Assembly: GCA_002077045.2 (NCBI GenBank)
Contig: KZ111156.1
Coordinates: forward strand, 183,738-238,002
DNA: 54,265 bases
From: Rachicladosporium sp. CCFEE 5018
Taxonomy: Eukaryota > Ascomycota > Dothideomycetes > Cladosporiales > Cladosporiaceae
Direction: 5' to 3'
Both the position numbers and the translations under genes were made by a program. How positions within the stretch are numbered: the first letter of the stretch is position 1; each line of letters begins with the position of its first letter. Below the pieces are notes generated by a model. That model saw only the letters and a program-made list of their open reading frames with translations. It searched no databases and had not been told where the DNA came from. This document shows, piece by piece, positions 1 through 8,791 of the stretch.

Positions 1-1368
1 CACGCAGAGCGTCACCAGAATCCTTCTTCTTGGAAGATTTGGGCACCTTTTGCGAGGGCTCGTTGTACATATCAATGTGCGTGGAGAGCTGGAAGAACAA
101 ATAGCAACCGTACGTGATCAGAAGCAAAATCGCAGTCCCGCGGGAGGTAGGCGCAACACCCGTATCGTCCAAGGCGAAAATGCGGAAAGCCGTAGGGATG
201 ATCAACGCGCCTACGGCGAGCGAGAGTAGTGAGGCGGCGGTCTGCGCGACAGTTATGTTGAAGAATTGTTCGCGGCGTTTGAGTCCGCCGAAGAAGAAGC
301 ACATTCCCATCACGAGCAGCAAGTTGGACAACATGGAGCCGATGAGCGAGGTCTGGACGATGAGGATCTTGCCTTGGGCCAGGGCGATGATTGAGACGAT
401 CAGCTCGACTGCGTTACCGAAGCTGGCGTTCAGCAGGCCGCCGAGTGTTTCGCCGACATACATGGCCAATTCCTCGGTTGCGTATGAGAGCATAGCTGCT
501 AGCGGGATGATGGCGATGAAGTTCACAACGCTGCGATTGTCAGCAATCATCAATTGCGCCGTTTCGAGATCAGATACTTACAACACCGCAATCTTGTTGA
601 CGTGCGCATACTCGAGTGCGATGCCAACTGGCACAGCAATGAGCAGGATGTTGATATATGATCCGAACACAGCCTTGGCCTGCGACATGATCGAGAGCTT
701 TGGGTGGTTCTTCTTGTAAGACTCCGATCTCTCCACCGGCTCGCCGCCCTCCTCTTCCTTCTTCTTCGTAAACGGAATGTGGAACTTTCTTGATTTCCTC
801 TTCTTCGCTCCCTCTGAGCCGCCCACAGACTGCTCCACGACTCCATTTGGTGGAGACCGCGTCTCTGTCGGAGCAACAGTGGACCCGCTAATGCCACTCG
901 CTTTCTCCTCCTTCTCCAGTGAATTCGGGCCCTGAAATTCGCTCTCCTCGAACGAGCTTCTCTGTGGCTGCGCGTTGGAACTCGAGGCAGGGTAAGTTCC
1001 GGCATGCTTTGGCCCACCGAAGCCTTCTTTCTCAGCGTTGTAACCTGACCGTCGCTTGGCCTCTATTGGCGACACGGCGTCGTTCTCCGTTGCAGTGTGC
1101 TCCAGCACTCCGCCATCGCGGGAATTGCTCTCGAGATCTCGCGTCCTGCGCGGCGCGTTGCCGCGGCCGAAGGGGTTATATGTTGTATTATCTCCATCGT
1201 TATTGTGGTACCACGCTTGCCGTCTTGCGGCGCGTTTGATAGTGTCTAAATTATATGTCATTAGCACGCCATTGGTGTTGCTAGATATTACACCTGATGT
1301 GCTGCGATTTCGGAAATCGTATAGCAGTATTGCCACATCTACAGTTGATGACAGGGAGACTCACGCAT
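1..1368 (-). CDS. vcx1: Vacuolar Ca2+/H+ exchanger (CAX/VCX1 family), 3' part cut by window edge
   Basis: This is a cation/proton antiporter that loads cytosolic Ca2+ into the vacuole. The visible protein has about 190 polar N-terminal residues, a KKNHPKLS segment, then membrane helices. The CAX repeat signature GNAVELIVSIIAL follows NASF, and GSMLSNLLLVMG comes next. I place the start at ATG 1366-1368. The first exon then holds only 4 coding bases (1365-1368). Intron 1 is 1246-1364 and intron 2 is 531-581, and phases agree at both (exon 2 is 582-1245). The gene runs off the left edge after about 395 residues, so the second CAX repeat is missing. The family assignment is firm. Which fungal paralogue it is, and the 4-base start exon, are less certain. 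Confidence 0.88.
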
Positions 1369-2623
1369 GTTGCGGTGTAGCTGTGCGACCTCGGCTCGTC
1401 AGCCGCCGTGCAGCTTTGAAGTGCCTGATGATGCCTCGACTATCTGCACTTCACTCCTGCGGGCCTCGATCGCGGGATTGCGATGGGATGTCGTGGGTGC
1501 TGACAGGTTGCCTTGTTATTGTGGCGTTGATGCGCACTTTCAATTGGTGATGTCGTGGAGGCGCAATGCGAATTGGCGCGTAAGAAGTGCTGCTGCAGGA
1601 AGGTATGTCAGATGTAGCGGCCGCCGTGATTATTATTGCGAAGGAGTGAATGAAGTGACGATGTAAGACGGTGAAGGTGGAAGACTTGGCTACCTACAGA
1701 TTGATTGAAGCGAGTAAGGGCGGGCCAGAGCAATGTCGGCCAAAGTGTGTGCTGATTTGTGTGGCTGAGCGCCGTTTGATGTCCCGTCGATCTCGGTAGC
1801 GTCGATGTGCCCTGATCGCAGAGTGGCGTTGCCTTTCTCCTTTCAATATCCTAAGCGTGTAGATTGAGAATGAGTACGTGAGATGTACACCGGTCAACGG
1901 TGTTATGATGGACAGAATACTCAAGCGCGCGCAAGACTTCTGCTAGAGTTCGCTCTCCATCATCCCCAAAGCTTGCTCGCAACAAATACGCAACGCGAAT
2001 TCAAAACACGCTAAGTTAAGCATGCTCCTCAAGGCTGGGCGCGGTAATCGTGGCGCCGGCGAAACCCCATCATTAGAAGCGCGAATCTCTCCCGCCTTGC
2101 ATTTCCCACTTTTCTAGGGTTGTAGCCAGCCAGCCGTCATCGTGCAGCTCGTGTAGCCATCATGGCCAAGCTGACAACATCCTATGCGTTGTCCAGGGCA
2201 GCGGGTTGTTGAACTGTGAATGGCGGATATCTCATTCGCAGATGAGGCGTCTTCAGACCGCATGCAAACAGGTAGGTATATCCAAGGAGAGACGCAAGAT
2301 GCAAGTATCCGGCCATAGCCTGTCCAGACAAAGGCAGCGTACCACCAGACGACGTCGTGGAGAAGCTCCGTCGCCAACAACTTGGCCCAACTTGGCATCC
2401 ACCAAGGCGAATCTTCGACGAGCAGCGCATTTCTTGGTCAAGCTTCTATCTCTCGACTATGATGTAGACTTCACGACGGCAACGATTAGAATATGCAGTT
2501 AGCGCAAAGAGCTGTCGCCAGACGTAGCATCTAGGACCCCTCGGATAGCGACAATTTTTGACAGCACGCTCGTCAAAAACACGTGGACTGTGACGATGTA
2601 GGTATCGAAGAAGATCTCGCATC
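1369..2623. other. Gene-free stretch upstream of the exchanger
   Basis: No open frame here shows a recognisable motif or plausible splicing. It holds the promoter of the exchanger gene and the 3' flank of the small Cys-rich gene. Confidence 0.5.
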
Positions 2624-3028
2624 TCATACATAACCCCAAAGCTCCGGGTCGAGACTAAAGTCCTTCCACTCCGTTTCGACCACATCCTTCAGTTCGCCCG
2701 GTACATCCCCAGCGACACCGCAGTCCACTTCGGTCAAGTCGAGCACGGAGTCGACCCTCTTCCTCTTCATGCCATACTCAACATTTCCCTCTGCAGCCGC
2801 ACTCGCTATTTGCGCTCCCAGCTCGCCCTGCGGTCGTGCAGCGGCAGGAAGTGGACAATATGCATTGAGCCCATAATTACAGTATGAGCAGCTCATCTGA
2901 ATGATCAAAGTTGAGTCGCCATGTACGATCGTCCAGCAAGTGCCTGAAGAAGCTGCGTAGGAGCAGACCTTGATGGGCATGAGTTCGCCATGCCCGCACG
3001 AGCACCAGATAAGTTCTTGTGTGCACAT
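2624..3028 (-). CDS. Small Cys-rich hypothetical protein (134 aa)
   Basis: I do not recognise the family. The chosen start is ATG 3026-3028 and gives a protein beginning MCTQELIWCSCGHGEL. It has Cys/His pairs (CSCGH, SCSYC) that could bind zinc, a basic KRKR patch and an acidic C-terminal third. A textbook intron (GTAAGC donor at 3109, GCTAAC branch, CCAG acceptor at 3052) lies just upstream. Splicing it does not bring the upstream 218-codon frame into phase with this one. The intron is therefore probably in the 5' leader, or joins to a short exon I cannot place. The reading frame looks coding; the N-terminus is uncertain. Confidence 0.55.
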   Translation of the reverse strand: MCTQELIWCSCGHGELMPIKVCSYAASSGTCWTIVHGDSTLIIQMSCSYCNYGLNAYCPLPAAARPQGELGAQIASAAAEGNVEYGMKRKRVDSVLDLTEVDCGVAGDVPGELKDVVETEWKDFSLDPELWGYV

Positions 3029-3337
3029 ATACCTCTCTCTCGTGGCGTTTCCTGGCTTGCTGTTAGCTTTTTCTGCTGTCCAGGAGAATAGATGGAGGTC
3101 CGAGCTTACCGATTGCGCGTGGCTATACCCCCTGTCACGGAAAGCTGCTTGCGTGCCGCAGACAAGGGGGCGATAGCTGGTATTTGGCTTGTGAGAGGCA
3201 AATCTCCCCGTGGGAACAGCAGCCGCGGTTCCCTCAGATCCGTCGGGAGTAAAGATCGAACCGCGGTACCACCTTGGCACCGTGTGAGTGGTGCGAGCTG
3301 ATTGCTGAGCAAGGGGTGGTGAGTCTAAGAGAGTACT

Positions 3338-4370
3338 TCAGCTGACCCTAGCAATCGGCTTCCACTCATCACTCTGCACGATCGCGAAGTTGCGGGCTTT
3401 CGTCAATGTATAGAGCATACGAAGGTACGGCACCGCGACACTCTGCTTCTCTGCCAGTCGGACAGCGTTGCCCAAGATGGCTTCCACTTCTACAGGCCGG
3501 TTCTGTCGGACATCTACCAGCATGGAGGGCTCCTTGCCGTTCACTCGCTGCTCGTGACGGAGCATGTGTCGATCGATCGTATCCTTGTCGACGCCATGGT
3601 AGTCATGAGCTGCGGCAACTGCGCCGACTTCCCGCATCACATCTTTGGCTACCTCGAGCGCGCCGGGGGATGAGCGCAGGAAATTGGCATCATCGCACAA
3701 CGAGAGTGCTGTGATCGGGTTCAGAGATGCATTCACCGAAAGCTTCTCCCAGCGTTGCGCTTGCACATCATCGAAAGTGATGCATGTGCCACCGCCCCTG
3801 GTGAAGAGTGCTGCTAGCTTGGCAGCAGCATCTTTAGCAGCAGATCCAGCGTCTGCTGGGTATGTGCCAATTTCAAGCCGCTCAAGGGGAGTGCCGTGTT
3901 CCACAACACCTGGCTCGACTTGCGTTGTTGGCAGGTAGACGACCCCAGAGATGATCGTATTCGAAGGGTAGGCTGCGGCGTACTCATCCTCAATACCAAT
4001 GCCATTCTGAGCAAGCACTATGGCGGTCCCTTCAGTCACAGCATCTCTGATCAACTCAGAGGTTCCTGGAAACGCCTTAGAGCAGATGAGAATGTAGTCA
4101 AACGGTCCGTGAAGTGCTGCTTCCTTCGGTGATCGTGCAGCATATGGTCGAGAAGTGACTGTGCCCCATTTCGCGGAGCGAAGAATAACACCGTTGGCCT
4201 TGACTTGCTCGTAATTCGATCGGCAGACGGCGGTGACTTCTACGCCGCCCTGTTCCAGGATGTAGCCGTAGATGCAGCTGGAGGTGATGTTAGTGGGACT
4301 GTGCGAGGAGTCGTAGGGCGAAAGCTTCTTACCCAACGCCACCAAGGCCAAATATCAGCGCTCTGGTCAT
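3338..4370 (-). CDS. Ketopantoate reductase-like (ApbA/PanE) oxidoreductase
   Basis: This is a predicted NADPH-dependent 2-dehydropantoate 2-reductase family enzyme of 325 aa. Exon 1 (4333-4370) encodes MTRALIFGLGGVG, so it supplies the dinucleotide-binding G8-x-G10-x-x-G13. A 55-base intron (4278-4332, GTAAGA donor, CTAAC branch, CCAG acceptor) precedes exon 2 (3338-4277). Family motifs in exon 2 are LICSKAF, VLAQNGIG and KLSVNASLNPITAL, whose Lys and Asn match the catalytic and substrate positions of PanE. Fungi carry several such paralogues and only some act in pantothenate synthesis, so the substrate is not assigned. It is transcribed divergently from the short-chain dehydrogenase. Confidence 0.87.
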
Positions 4371-4845
4371 GTTGTCTGTTTACCAGGACGCAGAAGTAGT
4401 CCCGTCGGCTGCGACAATTAATAGAAGAAAGAAGCACGGCATTGAGAATCTGCGGCAGCCATTGGCGTTCGCGACATCTGTAGGGCAGTGGAGGACGCCC
4501 CCACGCTGCCAAGAATGAAGTGATCGTTCCTCCCCTGCCTTCCTCGACGTCACCTGTGCTTTCCTATCTCCGATCATATATATCAGGTTCTGTACCTCAT
4601 ACGGTCTCTGCCAGTCAACAGCATCTCGAGACTGCACCGTCAGCATCCCGATATCCCACTGTGAAGTAATGCGTGCAGTCTATTTCTGACCAACAGAGCG
4701 AAAATGCGAGCACGCATGACTGGCGGTACCGGGCTCGGCGTTAACATAACTCCTCCGTCGTCTATAAGATGTAGGTGAGACTTCTGAGTCCTGCTTCTCG
4801 CTACTCTCCTCTGTTCACCAGTCACATCCGATCATTCTTCTCAAC
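4371..4845. promoter_or_regulatory. Shared divergent promoter region (reductase / SDR)
   Basis: These 475 bases separate two divergent oxidoreductase starts. A TATAAG element at about 4763 lies some 80 bases upstream of the SDR ATG. An ATATATAT run at 4576-4583 lies about 205 bases upstream of the reductase ATG. The core-promoter roles are inferred from position only. Confidence 0.45.
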
Positions 4846-5764
4846 ATGTCCGTCAAGGAGATTATCCTCATAACGGGAGCGAATACGGGAATAGGCTACG
4901 AAGTCGTCAAGGCTCTGTACAACTCCAGCGGGAGCTCCGACATCCTCGTGGGCAGCCGCAAGCTTGAGAATGCCGAGAAGGCTATCGCTGAACTTCAGAA
5001 AGAGGGCTCGAAGGGAGACTCAAGTCTCACACCATTAGTCATCGACATCTCTTCCGATGACTCCATCCGAAAGGCACTCGAACAGGTCTCCAAGTCCCAT
5101 GGCAGGATCGATGCTTTGATCAACAATGCCGGAGGTGGCTTCGATGGCAAAGCGCAGTCTGGCGAGATGACGCTGCGCGAGGCATTTAACGCTTCTTGGG
5201 ATGTGAACGTCTCGGGCACTCATGTTCTGGTCAGTACATGTAGCAAATTGTCCTTTAGGGACCGAGTACTGATTGGCTAGACCCATGAGGCAATCCCGCT
5301 GCTGCTCAAGTCCTCCAACCCACGTCTCCTTTTCGTCACAAGCGGCACCTCCGCCCTGTCGGAAACTGAACGCTTCGACTACCCTCCTCTGGCACGTCTG
5401 AATGCCTCTCCAGAAGCCGGATGGCCCAAGCCCAATACAGAGAACCCCGTGATTAGCTACCGGAGCTCCAAGACGGGCCTCAACATGCTCATGCGGGAGT
5501 GGGCGAAGACGCTCAAGAATGATGGCGTGAAAGTATGGGCGATCAGCCCGGGTTTCTTGGCGACTGGACTGGGCGGTGTGGATGTCGAAGAGTTGAAGAA
5601 GGTAACCTTTTACGTGTCCAAGTTGTTGATGAGTTACTGATTTGCTGCAGATGGGTGCTCGGGATCCTTCTGAAGGTGGCCAGTTCATCAAGGATGTCAT
5701 TGAGGGGAAGCGAGATGAAGATCAGGGCAAGGTGATCCGAGCGACTATGATTCAGCCGTGGTGA
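4846..5764 (+). CDS. Short-chain dehydrogenase/reductase (classical SDR)
   Basis: This NAD(P)-dependent oxidoreductase of 272 aa has three exons: 4846-5229, 5281-5601 and 5651-5764. The introns are 51 and 49 bases and both are phase 0. The cofactor motif TGANTGIG is at residues 10-17 and NNAG at 93-96. A catalytic Ser is in VTSGTSAL (about 149), and YRSSK gives Tyr188 and Lys192. ISPGFLATGLGG follows the active site as usual. A conserved-looking tail RATMIQPW ends the protein. The first donor is GTCAGT rather than GTAAGT, but phase and motifs support it. The substrate cannot be told. It is divergent from the ketopantoate-reductase-like gene. Confidence 0.9.
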
Positions 5765-6074
5765 TATGGTTTACAACTGATGGTACTTGCCACTCGCCAC
5801 TGCGATATTTCGTCTGCGAGTGAGGTAGAGAGCGATTGTCTCGTGCCAGCACGAGCACTGCAACTACGGTCTTCCACTGTTCTACGTCAGTATCACAGAC
5901 AGCGTTACTCTCTACATTACACCTGATTAAGTACACCGATTCGCGCATACAAAATCGCACCCATTGCAACATACACAACACAGATTGTCCAGCAGACTTG
6001 CTGATTACTGGCCCAATTGCACGCTCACGCGCTCGTACTCCGGCCCCACGAACATACAGACATCTCCGAATACG
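5765..6074. other. Intergenic, nothing recognised
   Basis: This is AT-richer sequence between the SDR stop and the first RBR gene. No motif-bearing frame was seen. Confidence 0.5.
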
Positions 6075-7079
6075 ATGGCCGTGGAGCTGACTGCGGCTAC
6101 TTCCTCAAAGCGCAAAGCAGCGTCGTCACCAACCGAATTGGAGTCCCGCAAGCGTGCTGCAGTTGAAGTCAAGTGAGACGGCAAAGAATGCATAGTCTGC
6201 ACGGACGCCTTTCCATTTTACTACTTTCCCCTGGCCGTGCAATTTCTCACACACTCGCACATGTCCGACGTCTGTCGCCTGTGCTGGGACAGCCACATTC
6301 GGTCGAAGCTCGATGACGGGGGATCAGAGGACATCAACTGCGCACAGTGCAGTGAAACGATCATTGCAGAGGATGTTCGATGGCTCGCAACAAGGGAGAC
6401 GTACATCAAGTATACTTCTACTGAGTGCTTGCGCCGAAAGGCCGTCATGCTGACAACCTTTCAGGTATCTCGACAGAGCCGCGGCGGATCTGCTCGCCAA
6501 AGATGAAGAATTTTTCTCCTGCACCTCAGCTCAATGTCAATTCGGCGGCTTCGTCTCAAAGAATGACGGCAACATCTTCCGCTGCCAACTATGCCAAAAC
6601 CGCTCCTGCATTAGTTGCAAAGTCCCTTTCCACGAAGGCGTGACATGCGAAGATTTCCAGGCAATCAATCGTAGAGATGAGGAGCATGAAAAGTCTGCAG
6701 CTACCATCAAGGCAGTAAGCAAGCCGTGCCCGGGTTGTAAGACAAATTGCCAGAAGTACACTGGTTGTGATCACGTCACTTGTACGCTCGGCTCTGCGAC
6801 TTACTTTGCGCTCATACTGACAGCGTGATGTAGGTCCCTTGTGCAAATTCCAGTGGTGTTGGCAGTGCGCAGCCCCATACAAGGGTGAGCAGGGCATTCA
6901 TCGGATTGGCAATGCAGCGCATGCTGCCGACTGTCCGTTCCATTCCGCCAGCTTGCCACGGTACGCTTTGTATGTTGAGCCGGAGTCCGAAGAGGACTCA
7001 GGAAATGGAGTCAGAGGGAGACTCCGAGTCCGAAGCTGAGGATGAGTGTGAGGCAGAGGAAGCCGAGGAGACGGTTTGA
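6075..7079 (+). pseudogene. RBR (RING-IBR-RING) ubiquitin ligase, copy A, with an in-frame stop
   Basis: This is a RING-between-RING E3 ligase gene. Exons are 6075-6409, 6465-6781 and 6834-7039 (introns 55 and 52 bases, all phases agree). RING1 starts at KECIVC and includes SDVCRLCW and CAQC. The IBR domain has FFSCTSAQC, FRCQLC and CISCKVPFH. RING2 has CPGCKTNCQKYTGCDHVTC followed by WCWQC. Codon 34 is TGA (6174-6176), in frame between the Met start and the first RING1 cysteine pair. No plausible intron removes only this stop. A C to T change from CGA would explain it. The spliced frame ends at 7039, but the acidic tail continues in another frame to 7079 (ESEGDSESEAEDE), suggesting a second lesion. 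Alternatives are sequence error, or a shorter product from an internal start or an unusual splice. Confidence 0.72.
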
Positions 7080-7561
7080 CAGATTGCACCAAGCTTTTAT
7101 GACGGAGACTCTTCCAGGCGAGACGAGTCAACGAGCCCAGCATATGCGAGACCTGGGTGGATCGGGTTCTTGTCCAAAACGTCTGCTTGTCAAGGCATAG
7201 ACGGCGAACGAGGGGATTGGAGGGTTCATCGGAATGAACCAGAAGGTGTCTTACCTGACTTCACCACTAAGATTTACGAGTTGTGTCTGTTCTGGTATCA
7301 CTAGGCACACGACCTCGTGGAGTGCGAGTAAAGTGATCTCACCCACAGCCATGCTACCGTGATAGGAAGTGACTGCAGTGTGTTCGGTAAGCGAAGCGTG
7401 AACTGTGATGCTGGAACTTTTCACCATGGCTGTAGCGTGAATATCATAACTCCAGAGCCAGCTTTGTTGTCATGCTCATGGGTTCATACATTTCCAGTGC
7501 AAAAACCGGTTCAGAGAACCAGCATCTCTAGTCGATAGAGACCAGCAGTCCCGCAAGTGAC
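7080..7561. other. Intergenic between the two RBR copies
   Basis: There are 482 bases with no recognisable gene. The region presumably contains the promoter of the second RBR copy. Confidence 0.5.
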
Positions 7562-8566
7562 ATGGAAAAAGAGCTGGCGCAAATAGTTGGAGACGCCGCT
7601 GCTTACCCTTCGCCGACGCCCACGGTCAAGCGGAAGCGCACCCGCGACGTCGACTCGATAGTAACGCAGCAATCTCGCATACGTAGCCGGATCGGCGTCA
7701 AGAAGTGCATCGTTTGCACTAACGAGACCTTCAAGACCCGCTTCCCCAAGCTCCCGCACGCCGACGCTGATCAACACACCTCCGACGTCTGCTTCAAGTG
7801 CTGGGAAGTGCACCTGAATGGCCAAGTCGCAACCAAAGGGATGACAACATCAGATGCCCGCAGTGCACGCACTCGCTTGATGCTGAGGAGGTTCGCAAGC
7901 TGGCTAAGGGCAGCACCTTCGTAAAGTGAGTGCCATAGTCCAGTTAGAGGTGAGATGAATGCTGAACCAGCTGCAGCTATCTCGATAAAGCGACCTCCAC
8001 CTTCCTTGCAACGGAAGAGGAGTCCTTCTCCTGCGCTAGTGCAGCCTGCTCGCTTGGTGCATATATCGTCAAAGACAATGGCAATATTTTTCGTTGTCCT
8101 GACTGCCACTCTCGCAGCTGCACTTCTTGCAAGGCTCCCTTCCATGAGGAAAAGACGTGTGAAGAGCACCAAAACGCCTTACGAGTGGCAGTAGATCACG
8201 CAGAACTCAATAGGAAATCCGCAGCCCTGGTCAAGAAGATCAGCAAACCGTGCCCTAAATGCGGCATCAGTGTGCAGAAAGCCGGTGGGTGTGATCACAT
8301 GACCTGTGAGTGAACATAGATCAATTTCAGATTCAATGGATGCTGACCTATTGGGCCAGGCATGAAATGCAGGCATGAGTTCTGCTGGTAAGAGCCATTT
8401 TGTAGCATTGACTCTGGATCTTACTGACGGAATGACTAGGCCATGCAGCGCGGCATATAGAGGCACGATAGGCATCTGGGCGAGGGGCAACACAGCGCAT
8501 CGAGATGGTTGCAAATACCGCCCAATAAGGCTGCCGAACGCTCCGGCGGTGGTTCGCAGAGGCTGA
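7562..8566 (+). pseudogene. RBR (RING-IBR-RING) ubiquitin ligase, copy B, with a 1-base frameshift
   Basis: This paralogue of the preceding gene is in tandem with it. Segments are 7562-7925, 7977-8305, 8360-8387 and 8440-8566, with introns of 51, 54 and 52 bases. Domains in order are RING1 (KKCIVC, SDVCFKCW, then CPQC), IBR (SFSCASAAC, FRCPDC, CTSCKAPFH) and RING2 (CPKCGISVQKAGGCDHMTC, CMKCRHEFCW). Exon 1 is 364 bases, but the next exon needs phase 2, that is 365. The frame changes at the G run 7838-7840, between the Trp-containing helix and DDNIRCPQC, so one base appears to be missing. Without it translation ends soon after. Every other junction and motif is sound, so this is either a recent lesion or a sequence error. 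Confidence 0.74.
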
Positions 8567-8791
8567 ACGGAAAGCGCACACGCAGCATATAGCGGGTATG
8601 AAGCGTGGTTCGGGACCATGCCAGGATTGAGGGAAGGAACGAAGGTCTTGGCAACGAACAACACCATACAATCAGCTCGCTCAAAAAGCCAGGGTATCTG
8701 TAAGCCCTCATTACAAGTACAGTGTATGCAGCAGTACTGACCCTGCGCTCTCATCATCATCATCAAAATCCCACATCGCGCCTATACGTGC

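Noticed and set aside
114..719. 201-codon plus-strand frame at the left edge
   Set aside because: It is antisense to the exchanger exon, which carries clear CAX motifs on the minus strand.
8375..8566. Independent small gene at the end of RBR copy B
   Set aside because: The frame is the last RBR exon read through an intron; the RING2 Cys-Trp context joins it to the upstream exons.
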